64,000 nucleotides of DNA, from the NCBI GenBank assembly GCA_030435675.1, contig CM059624.1, positions 11,990,769 to 12,054,768 on the forward strand, given 5' to 3'. A program made the translations under genes and the position numbers. Source of the DNA: Steinernema hermaphroditum (Eukaryota > Nematoda > Chromadorea > Rhabditida > Steinernematidae). The notes below the pieces were generated by a model that made no database searches, was not told where the DNA came from, and was given only the letters and a program-made list of their open reading frames with translations. Below, one piece after another: positions 55,223 through 64,000 of this stretch; the stretch's first letter is position 1, and every line of letters begins with the position of its first letter.

Positions 55223-55471
55223 ATGGAAGACGTCAAAAACAGCAAGTGTCGGAACCGCCGAATTCCGTCGTCTCAAGCACAGCCGTTTTATGTTGCTGCT
55301 CCAGTGCATGAATGCGTATTTTCTCCTCCACACGCACTTGAGCACAGCCCAAAATGTTTGCTTTGTCGCGCCGATCGTCTCGAGCCGATCGTTGAGCGAA
55401 CTGATTTGCTCTGTGCGTCAAGGTTTCCTTTCATGTCTTCTTTCGAAGACAATAAAAAACAAATAGTGTAA
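55223..55471 (+). CDS. Hypothetical small Cys-containing protein, 82 aa
   Basis: ATG 55223 opens MEDVKNSKCRNRRIPSS..., with HECVFSPPHALEHSPKCLLC, then RADRLEPIVERTDLLC and an end FEDNKKQIV-stop. A CLLC pair with flanking His/Cys suggests metal or disulfide binding. Composition is protein-like; an overlapping frame is more hydrophobic but less convincing. AATAAA occurs inside the last codons. The 5' end could extend upstream (frame open to about 55187). Confidence 0.4.
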   Translation: MEDVKNSKCRNRRIPSSQAQPFYVAAPVHECVFSPPHALEHSPKCLLCRADRLEPIVERTDLLCASRFPFMSSFEDNKKQIV

Positions 55472-56486
55472 CACAATTGATGTCATATACAGGCTTAGAC
55501 CGTTTCTTGTATTCTAAATGCACGCGTTTTCGTAGAATTTTTTGGATTTTTCCCGGTTTTTACTCGTCGTATTACCTGTTTGTTACTTGATACTCTTTCC
55601 CTTAATTTACATTTACACAGTTTGTTTGCAGCAATTCAATCAGATTAAATCGGCCCTTTACTTTCGACCGATCAACATCGTTCCTTCAATCACTAGTGAA
55701 TCTGCTGAGCATTTTTGTTGAAAATGACCGGTCTCCCTGCAGTCTAAAAACTAAATTCATCTTGCAACCGGTCTACCTTCTTTTCAGACTGTCTCAAAAG
55801 ATCACTCTTTGGTTTTCTGTCCTGGATATTCGATTTTTTAGACGGTCGGCAGAGACCGTCTGAAGAAAAATGGTGAGACGTGAACCGGTCTCGAATGCAC
55901 TTCTTTGGTCACATACTGTACTTTCGCAAAACTTTGATGTTGCGCCCGAATATTTTTTCGGTTGTGTTTCGTAAATTGAACGCCGGGGGCTATTGTTTCT
56001 CTTCTTGAAAGGCGGTCACTCCTTTCAGATATTTTCTGTTTTTTTTCTCCGATTCAACCCTACATATACCTGTATCCTGTCGATATCCGCAGAAGCGCCC
56101 TATCCGTCTTTAGACGAGTGTTTTACTTATCATGTAAATTCTCGCCACTTTTTGTATCGCTCTGTGCAATCCATGTCCAACCTCTAGAAACCTCGGCTTC
56201 CACTGTTTGCATAGAAGAAACACTCCGCCATCCTCTCTCATCCCAAAGGTCCTATCAGCGCCGACACGATAACGGCGCGCTCTGTTTGCTCATCATGCGA
56301 TCGCGTTTTCCTTCTCGAAGCAACAGGTTTTCCTCCAGTATTTACTCTGGCGCTCCTCGAACAGCTGCTGCGCCCTAAAGGGATCGAAGGAGGCGACCTT
56401 GTCCGGTTGTTAACCTACATCGCCGAGTCCGAGACGTGCACGCGTAAAATGGAGTAAAATTAATGTTAATTGCGGTGTTCCAGACG
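55472..56486. other. Intergenic, upstream of Kunitz gene
   Basis: No gene supported. A TTCCAG acceptor ends at 56483, three bases before the Kunitz ATG. Confidence 0.45.
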
Positions 56487-56961
56487 ATGCGCGCGGCCAA
56501 GTGTCTCCTCCTCGCGATCCTCTTCGCCATCGCCGAGAGCGGGAAACTCCCGAATCCTCCGATCTTCACATCGGTTCAGCACTACCCCAGCATTTGCTAT
56601 CTTCCGCCAGGTTCGTGCCCAGTAGGGTATCTCCACAGAGTAACTAGGTCACAACGAATGTTTCAATTTGACGGACGGGGCGAACGATAATTGACCTATG
56701 TGCTGAGAATAGTCAAATTTGGTTCACCACACACGTTGAAGCCTCTTCCATTATCGAGAAGTTTCAGATTCGGCTCTGTGCCCTTCAAAAGCGAACGCGA
56801 TGTCGGACTCCGAAGAGAAAACCGAAGAGAACATCCAGATCCGCTACTACTTCGACGTGGCCACCGAAACGTGCTATCCCTTCGGCGTACAGATGTGTGG
56901 CGGCAACGAGAACAACTTTGCCGGCATCACGGAATGTCAGGCGACGTGCCATCTGAAGTGA
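56487..56961 (+). CDS. Secreted single Kunitz-domain protein
   Basis: Exons 56487-56610 and 56768-56961, intron 157 bp, 105 aa. Signal peptide MRAAKCLLLAILFAIAESG, then one Kunitz/BPTI domain: ICYLPP, LC, RYYFDVATETC, MCGGNENNF, EC, ATC, giving the six expected Cys in order. The reactive loop is odd: the residue after Cys2 (P1 in BPTI numbering) is Pro rather than Lys/Arg. The spacer from Cys2 to RYYFD is about a dozen residues longer than usual and acidic (SDSEEKTEEN). A classic trypsin-like inhibitor role is therefore doubtful. Extracellular; poly(A) signal at 57055. Confidence 0.88.
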
Positions 56962-57054
56962 TCACTCCGAGAGACGTTCCCCAAACTGTCCCCATTCGTA
57001 CTTCCACCAATTAACACACGGGTTTCCATACTGTATTTGTTATTTTATTCATTT

Positions 57055-57060
57055 AATAAA
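57055..57060 (+). terminator. poly(A) signal AATAAA of the Kunitz gene
   Basis: AATAAA 94 nt past the stop. Confidence 0.6.
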
Positions 57061-57555
57061 ATGATACGAATGAGTGTTTTGCATTGTATTATAAGGCTTC
57101 AATTCTCTTAGAAACACTGCGCTCAACACAACCACCAATCCTCTGGATGACAGACACATGCACTTTCCAGACTGTCTAAAGTGACCTTTTAGCACGCCCT
57201 GTACAACAATGGCTATGGCAAGGCCTGTCTACCGTCCCATCCTCGCTATAGGCAGACAGCTTTCACCGTCTAGATGCAGCATGTAGCGGTCGGTCGTTTG
57301 TACTTCACTTCTTCCGCCAGATCCTGAATGTCAGAACTCTCGAGGACACTTCATTCTCAGCGAACTTCTAGAGGGGCGTTTTTAGATCCGGCGATCCTTT
57401 GGACAACAAACACTCGATGGAAAAATCCTAGAACCATCCGCACCTTTTCTTTTCAGCCGAGGTCGATCCCATCTGAGCCATCAAAATGCACGGAAACAGA
57501 CCGCCAATCGATAAAGTACAAACGCAGAACTCTAAATATTCATTCCATACAACAG

Positions 57556-59856
57556 TTAGAATCGGTCAACATCTTCATATCCAGGGGTTTGTCCACCGTA
57601 AGCGGGAGTGCGACTGGCCAGGGTGCCTCCATACGCTGGCGTCCGTCCATAGGTAAAGCGAGGGGTGTAGGATGCCGTGGCCACCACTTCGATGTTATGG
57701 CGATCAACGTTGATGGTCTGCAATGAAGTTGAATATATTCAAGCTATAAGACATTCAAACTAACAGTGCAAGTAGTGTTCAGCTCGACGCGAACCATGAC
57801 CTCCGTGGCGTCTTTGCATGTGCCGAAATATCCTTTGAATGGCCCTCTGATGATGCGAAGCATCTTGCCAATCAGCGCCTTGTCGACTCGTGGAATGGAC
57901 ACTTTCGGTCCGTTGTTGAACATTGGAGCAGCAGCCGCGACTTCGGCCAGCTTGGGCTTCGTCATCTGTTGAGGTTTCTTGCCGCTATCTATCTTGACGG
58001 CTTCGCTTATCTGTGCGTCCTTCTGCAGGATATGCATTTCTTCGGATGTGTTGTGAGAAATGATGATGAGAGTGTTGTCCTTCACGGATACCACGAATCC
58101 GCTCTCGCCCTGGTATGTTCCTCCAGTAACCTTGACACTGTCACCGCTCTTGAAAGCCTTCCTTACTTCTCGGGCTGGAACCGTTAGCTCTTCCTGAAAT
58201 GAATAGAAAGTTAGCTGCGGGCAAGCCATCATAAGCTACCTTTAGATCTGGATGGTCGGAAAATATGACGACGTTCAAGCCCTCCGTTCGCTGGACTACG
58301 CCACGCAAGCCAACGAGCTCTCCTTCGATAACTTCCACGACATCACCGGCTTCGAATTTGGTAAGCATCTCGGAAACTCGAATGTCACTGACTGAAACAT
58401 AATCAAGGTGGTCAGGTATGTGCATCACAATGTTCAGCTCACCTTCTCGGGCTTTCTTGGCTGCGTGCTGGAACAAGTTGATCTCGGAGATCAGCGGATT
58501 CACACCCTCATACTGCACATAACTCAAGGGAAAGGTTTTGTAGAGATATCCGCGGTGATAGTGGCATCCTTCAAATGTAAAGAAGGATCCGTCGTTGGTA
58601 ACCCTTCCGCCAATTTCACTAAAAGCGCAAGGAATGCTGATAATCGGTCCTGACGACTTGAGCATACCGAATTTTTTGCGCGTCAAAAAGAGCCTGTGGT
58701 GGACGGAAGTTCTGACCGCGGTACGTCCGCCTCTGCTCGTGCTGAAATCCAGGGTATCAGAAAAAGCCACCCCACAGGTGCTATACGTACCGCATCGCGC
58801 AGTTCGCCTCTTTTTCTTGTGTAGTCGATGCGCGGTACCAAGCGCACATTTATCTTGCCCTGGCCATGGTCAACCCAATCCACTTCAGCGAGGTCGTCTT
58901 TGTACATCGTGCGCTTCATACGCACAAAGTCACCTTTGCTGATCCCTGTGTCCTTCTTCACGACACGCAGTGTGTCCGCCATCTCAGCCTGCGGCACCAT
59001 CCTGATGTCGTAGCTGTTCAGCGCCGATATGCCTTCTATCGCTTGATTCACCGCATGTTTTGAGAAAGCTTCGATGTAGATTAGACCTTTAATCGCATCA
59101 CGCACAACAACGGACGTGATTTTGAGTGGTTCCAGCTAAAATTGGAAGGTTACAATACATGATGGAATAGCAGCAGCGCAACCTTCGGATCGATGCTATG
59201 GGCCATTTGCTTCTTCAGCAGACGCATGAGCTGCATCCTTTCTGTACCTGGCTGGCACTTTACTATCCAGATTTTAGGGTCAGCGTTGGTGGGCATTAAG
59301 CTCTGTTGTGCCACATCATCTGACAGCACCGCTGCAGATCTTGACTCCGATAAGTGGCCAGCGTAGCGATCTTTGAAATACTGCTCCAGTTGGTCTTCAT
59401 TGTCAACAAAGTCTCTGAATGCACACTTTCTTAGGCGTTTTTTTCAACGCACTGCTCACTCGAATAGGGGACGGCGAGCCCTTCGGAGCATAGTTTCTTG
59501 CTCACGCATAGCCCGCTCCGCTTCTTCACGTTCATGGGAGCTGAGGCCAAACTCTTCCGTCTCATCGAAAGCTTCATCTTCATCGTCGTCGTCCACTTCG
59601 ACGTCGTCAAGAATGAAGTCACATCCGCGGAGTCTGCCCTTCTTCTTTCTTCTCTTCTTGGGCACCACCTCCTCCTCTTCTTCTTCGCTGGAGTCGTAGC
59701 GGCGCTTCTGCATAACATGCGGCTTTTCGTCGTTGCTCGACTCACCGCTGACATCCTCGTGCAGAGCCTAAAATTCGGAACATAGCAGAGAATGAGGGAG
59801 GGGGAACCGACCTCAACCTCAGCGTCGCTGTGGCTCACGTCGCTTTCGTCCGACAT
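57556..59856 (-). CDS. SPT5: SPT5 transcription elongation factor, short form
   Basis: Nine exons: 59856-59812, 59767-59460, 59429-59183, 59135-58791, 58741-58668, 58618-58443, 58391-58240, 58193-57765, 57717-57556; 645 aa, against 1,000 or more in most animals. Order: acidic N-terminus ([29 protein letters not shown]), NGN domain ([16 protein letters not shown]), first KOW part ([18 protein letters not shown]), KOW2-3 ([36 protein letters not shown]), then directly the late KOW ([20 protein letters not shown]). A short CTR follows ([25 protein letters not shown]). The fourth KOW block and the C-terminal KOW pair found in animal SPT5 are absent. With SPT4 it forms DSIF on RNA polymerase II. 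The intron at 59430-59459 is only 30 bp. A TTTCAG acceptor precedes the ATG by 10 nt. Confidence 0.9.
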
Positions 59857-60537
59857 GGTGGCCGTCTGAAAGAAACGAAAGGGAATAAAATAGATCAGCT
59901 CAATGAAATCACACGACTCTAAATCGCTCAGAATGTAAATGGAAGAACATGAGCACTGGAGAAACCACAAAATGCACAGAACACGATACGCAGACATGAT
60001 TTTGTTCGTGGAAATGGGAAACGGAGCTATCGCGTAAGTGCATTTGCTGAGCGCGGCGCTGAAAGCCAGCAAAATTTGGACTTTATCGCTTCAAGACCGC
60101 GTCTGTTCAAACGCTTTGGAAACGATGAAACTGCAGCCAGACATTTGAATTCTCCAGATGTCTAAAGGTCTAGACAGCATCCGCGAAAGTGCGGGCTTTA
60201 CAGCACCCACTGGGGCAGAAGTGGAACGGCGATTTCGCGACAGCTCCGGCTGCTAGGACTGTCGGCCCTTGTACAACGATGAGTCAGAAGAAGCAAAACA
60301 CAGAGCCTCTTCCCTTCAGGCATCGCTTCCGAATGCGATCAATCACAGAAATCCAGCAGAGAACTTCGGTGTACAGTTTCTACCCTCTTCTTCGACTTCT
60401 CTGTGAACGAAAACAGCTCAAATCACAAAAGATACGACCACGGAGAGCACTACATGTACGAAACAATCGACAACACAGTAAGTAACAGATTTAAGCAACA
60501 AAATCGCAACAATAACGATAACAATGACAAACGAGGA
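59857..60537. other. Intergenic between SPT5 and PUM3
   Basis: SPT5 promoter side and PUM3 3' side; no further gene supported. Confidence 0.5.
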
Positions 60538-62880
60538 TTATTTGGCTTCGAGCTTCTTCAGCAGCACCTTGGCGCCTTTGTTGGCGTACTTCTTCAGGAA
60601 GGATGGTTTCACTGCTGCCCGCACGGCGTCCTTCGCCTTCTCGGTTCCGTGCTCCATCATCGCCACGAGGACGAAGCACCCCTTTTGGCATCCGATGAAC
60701 GACTGCAGCTGTTCGGCGGGAAGGTCGGCGAAGTAGTCGCCCAGTTTGATATCGAAGTGAGGATCGGAGCGAAGGATCTGCACGAGCGCCAGGTGGGAGA
60801 AGAGGTCTTCCACGGCGTGTCGGTTCATCGGGATGAACTCTTCGCCGACCACTTTCTCGATGGCGAAGTAGCAGGCGGCGCGGAGTGGGTTCGGGATCTC
60901 GCGTTGGAATAGATCGTCTTTTTCTAAACAGTCCGTCTAGTTCATGTTCAGGGAGCCGAGATCTTACGTGGCGCACGAAGTGTCCGACGGACCAGGTCGA
61001 CTGTGAGTTCGTTCAGCAGCAGAGAGTCCATATTTTCGGCCAGATGATTCAGCAGAGGCTCCACGATGCCGGCGAACAGCTCCTTGTACCTCTCAGCGGA
61101 GGGCTTCTTTGTGTGAGCGTTTCCATCGCCCTAGAAGTGCTCTATTAGGACTGTGTTTCTGAACGCTATCCATACCAGTGCGAGCATATTGATGACGGAC
61201 TTGAGGAAGTAGTCGGGATCCCGCGGTGACACGAGATAGTTCAGTACCTTCTGGCCGAACTTGTTGTCGCACACTTCTCCAATGCTTGCGCCGATCTCCT
61301 AAACATGGACTGCGATGATCTTTCAGATTCAGAGATACTCACAGAGAGGATGTACTTGTTGACGAGGACGGTGTCGTCGACGGAGTCGAAAATGGCTAGC
61401 AGCACGCGGTGGGCGTACTGCTCCTTGCAGGCGCTGGCGACCAGTCCCTTGAAGTTCTTCACGATCATCTTACGGTCCTTGACGGTGCCGTTCCACACGC
61501 AGCGCATGCCCACGGCTGAGCCATCGGGGGTGTGAACGATCTCGGCCACGCGGTCCGCGACTGAGGCGATCAGTGTGGCGCGGTCCTCGTTTGTGCAGTG
61601 GGAGATGTACTCAAGGAGGAGACGGTGGGTCAGCGTGTACTTGAAAGCTTCTCTGCAAAGTAACGATCAAAGAGTGCCAGAGGGAATGGACTGACTTGTC
61701 GATGAGCACGTCCAGTACCTCGCGGATGTTGTCCAGGATTCTTCTTCGTAGGGTGCTTCTCGAAGATGTCGGCGATATTACGCTCGGTCACTTGATCCTG
61801 CAGAGGAGACATAAGATGACGCAAGAAGGAGACCACTCACCCGGAAGAACATGAAGTCGTTCCCGTAGAACTCGCTGGCGATACGGAAGCGCTGCTCGGC
61901 ACTGGCGAAGTCGTTGAAGATCGACTCCAAGCACACAGCGCCGTCAGTGTTCTTCAGGAGGCGCACGCAGTGGCCGTTGAGGGCGTCGAACATGATGCGC
62001 CGCTTCGACTCGTCCGCCATGCGTAGCAGCTTTACGTAGATGTGCTTGCCGAACTTGGACTTCATCAGACGTAGCAGCTCGGGATTAAGTTCTTCGAAGA
62101 CAGCGTCGCGGAGGTCCTTAGAACCCGACTTCAGAATCGCCTGGATGACGCGGGAGGTGGCGTGGTTGAACGCCAGTGCTGGGATCTTGCCTCTGATGGT
62201 CTCTACGAGTTTCGTGAGCAATTTCGTCCGCTCCGCCTCGGAGGTCTTCGAGCTTCGGATCTTCTCCCAGAACTGCTTGCTCTCTTGCATCAGCGGCACT
62301 TCGGGCTTCTTATTGGCCTTCAGCTGCAGCAAGAACGCCTTTCGCTGTTTCCGGTCCATCTCCATTAACTGCTCCTTGACCTTCCGCGTCACCTGGATCG
62401 GCTTCTTTCGCTTCGCCACTATTCTCCTCTTCTCCACGGGAGCGGCGTCCTCTGGCTCTTCTTTCTTGGGCTCGCTGAAAGGGCCAATAGAGACGTGTCC
62501 ACAGAGCCCGAATCCTACGTTTTGCCGGCCGCGGCACGCGAGAGGATGCTCTTGCCCGGCGATGTCTTCGAGGGGCGTGCAGCGACGACGTCCGTTTTCG
62601 CGAACTCCTTCGTATGCTCCAGCTTTTTGGAAAAGCTCACGCGCTTCGCCTTTCCGACCACTTCGACGGTTTCCGCCTCGGCCAGCGTCGGTCGGCTGAA
62701 GAGGCGCTCCTCCGCCTCCGTCAGCTCCACCTTCGGTTCCGGAGCTGTCGCCGCCTTCTTTCGCATCTTCTTGCGCTCCACTTGGTTCAGCTTCAATCCC
62801 TTCGCCTTCTTCTCTTCCACAGAGACGAACTTCTTCTTTCCGCCCTTCTTGATGGCGGTCTTCTTCTGCGGCGGTGCCAT
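60538..62880 (-). CDS. PUM3: PUM3/Puf6-type pumilio protein with an apparent frameshift
   Basis: Seven exons: 62880-62519, 62474-61841, 61797-61696, 61652-61343, 61298-61176, 61130-60968, 60923-60538; about 692 aa. Lys-rich N-terminus (KKTAIKKGGKKKF), then Puf repeats with KFGKHIYVKLLR, GAVCLESIFNDF, CKEQYAHRVLLAIFD, FGQKVLNYLVSPRDPDYF, and the PUM3-type C-terminus (EEFIPMNRHAVED to LLKKLEAK). Family members are nucleolar rRNA-processing factors. Exon 3 is 102 nt: the frame entering (DQVTERNIADIFEK) and the one leaving (TLRRRILDNIREVLDVLIDK) differ by one base near 61745-61755. This is a sequencing error, a fresh mutation or an unusual junction. An acceptor TTGTTCAG precedes the ATG. Confidence 0.88.
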
Positions 62881-63479
62881 TCTGAACAACAATTTAGAAA
62901 ATGGTCGAAATATCTCGCGATATCTGGATAGAGCGACGCAAAACGGAATGGAGGTGGCCAACGTTTAGGGGGAATCTCAAGGAATGATACTTTCTTTGGG
63001 TCCTGCAACGAAAAGTTGCGGTTTGAAGTGACACGGTGGAAATGTCTGTCTGTGTCTACGCGACGTGCTTCTCTGTTTAGTGTGTTTCCTTTGCATTTTG
63101 GAGGTTCGTGCAGCGGTCGTGCTCTTCTTTGTGCCGCTGATTGTCGTCCTTCCTCAGATCAAATGAAGCCACTCTGATGACTGTTCCCATTGACTAAAGG
63201 AAAGTTCCGCGGATGGGTAAATTCCGCGCACTTTCAAAATATTCGTTCGGTTATTATAAATAGCTCGTGTTAGCCTTCATTTCTTGCAAAAATTTTCTAA
63301 GATGTATCAGGTTGTCCACTGTGGGGTATCCAAATGAATACAGAACTCCATAGTTTGGAATTTAGGCCGTCAGAAGGACTAGGATATCAGCGAAGTTGTC
63401 AGGACAACCGTTCGTATTCTGAGCCCACTGTACTCGTGACTTAAACATATTAGACGCTGCTTAAATTTGCATGTTTCAG
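62881..63479. other. Divergent promoter region
   Basis: Between PUM3 (minus) and the coiled-coil gene (plus). Region upstream of 63480 may contain an earlier exon of the latter. Nothing else seen. Confidence 0.45.
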
Positions 63480-64000
63480 ATGGGCGTCGATCAGTTGGAA
63501 TCTACGTTGCAGAACAGCGAACGTGACGTCGTCGAGTTGCAGGCTGCTCTGGATGCATATGTGGTCCAAGAAGAGGTCATATTGCAGATCAGTAATTTTT
63601 TTCAACCAGCGTTTTTTAGGCTGTGCGATTCGAGCTGGAGCGACTTGCGGTCTCATGTGCTGCCCTTTACAAGAAGGTGTCGTCTCTAGAGGACCTTATG
63701 CAGAATGTGGAGTTGTCGCAAGAGCGTATTGCCAAGCTGGAGATGGAGAACGCTGAACTGAAGCTACAGACGGTAAGTCTACTTCAGAATCAACAAAACT
63801 AATCCTTCTTTGCAGATTGCTCCTGAACAGCTCGATGAAATTTCGAGTGCTGTCGATGAAATCAAAGCTACTGCAACACAGTGCGAAGAACTGGCAGCCG
63901 CGGAGAAGCGCTGTCTGAAGGAGCAGCTTATGCTGGCAGAGGAGAGACGTACCTTACTGCAGGCACACCTCGATGAACTCAATAGCAGGGGTTGGATCTT
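63480..64000 (+). CDS. Start of a coiled-coil protein, cut by the window edge
   Basis: Exons 63480-63575, 63620-63772 and 63816-64000 (open); introns 44 and 43 bp. Frame begins MGVDQLESTLQNSERDVV and is heptad-rich (LEDLMQNVELSQERIAKLEM, CLKEQLMLAEERRTLLQ), so a long coiled coil. A GTTTCAG acceptor is directly before the ATG, so this is either the first exon after trans-splicing or an internal exon. No family can be named from this part. Confidence 0.75.

Noticed and set aside
1..64000. CRISPR arrays, rRNA genes, bacterial operons or prophage
   Set aside because: No regularly spaced repeats with unique spacers, no rRNA signatures; genes are intron-bearing and eukaryotic.

Overview
The window is eukaryotic and most likely from a free-living or insect-associated nematode. 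The signs are: introns mostly 36-51 bp with GTRAG donors and TTTCAG/TTTTAG acceptors; acceptor-like sites directly 5' of many initiator ATGs (compatible with spliced-leader trans-splicing); CK1/TTBK-like kinases and small secreted Gly-rich peptides of nematode style; closely packed same-strand genes. A Steinernema-like (clade IV) origin is a guess. All gene models were spliced by eye, and positions come from reading the sequence.

Layout. 0-13.3 kb: the 3' exon of a gene entering from the left, a secreted protein with eight HDPNYQ-type repeats (minus), two members of a small secreted peptide family (MVPMMAG family; 3.2 kb plus, 7.1 kb minus), a TTBK-like pseudokinase (9.55-10.75 kb), a decayed gene behind it, and a 515-aa signal peptide / Cys-rich domain / Thr mucin stalk / GPI-type surface protein (11.5-13.3 kb minus). 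13.3-31 kb is gene-poor and repeat-rich. It holds a 69-aa gene at 20.6 kb, three RPQF/QPQF secreted peptides (24.1, 25.9, 27.3 kb minus) and a tandem duplicate of a Gly-Met-Pro-Phe-rich secreted peptide (29.4 and 30.3 kb plus). Dispersed copies of the promoter and first exon of the 13.3-kb mucin gene lie at 14.2, 28.7 and 30.0 kb.

31-44 kb is gene-dense: TMEM258 (oligosaccharyltransferase subunit) and SERINC (minus, possibly one operon), then two tandem paralogous genes of unknown function with repeated G-x-W modules (34.5-38.4 and 38.6-41.8 kb), then ALG12 mannosyltransferase. ALG12 and TMEM258 both serve N-glycosylation in the ER but are not adjacent. 44-55 kb is mostly non-coding with transposon debris: a mariner remnant at 46.7 kb, a ~480-bp palindrome at 49.7-50.1 kb and a 1.27-kb element with 33-bp inverted ends at 51.6-52.9 kb. 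One multi-exon gene fragment (47.8-48.3 kb) and a small Cys-containing ORF (55.2 kb) lie in it.

56-64 kb: a Kunitz-domain protein (plus), a short SPT5 elongation factor (minus), a PUM3/Puf6-like pumilio protein with an apparent one-base frameshift (minus), and the start of a coiled-coil protein running off the right end.

The strongest leads for something undescribed are the paralogous pair at 34.5-41.8 kb, the three small secreted-peptide families, the dispersed promoter-plus-signal-peptide module and the GPI mucin protein. No CRISPR, operon-type bacterial gene or rRNA is present.
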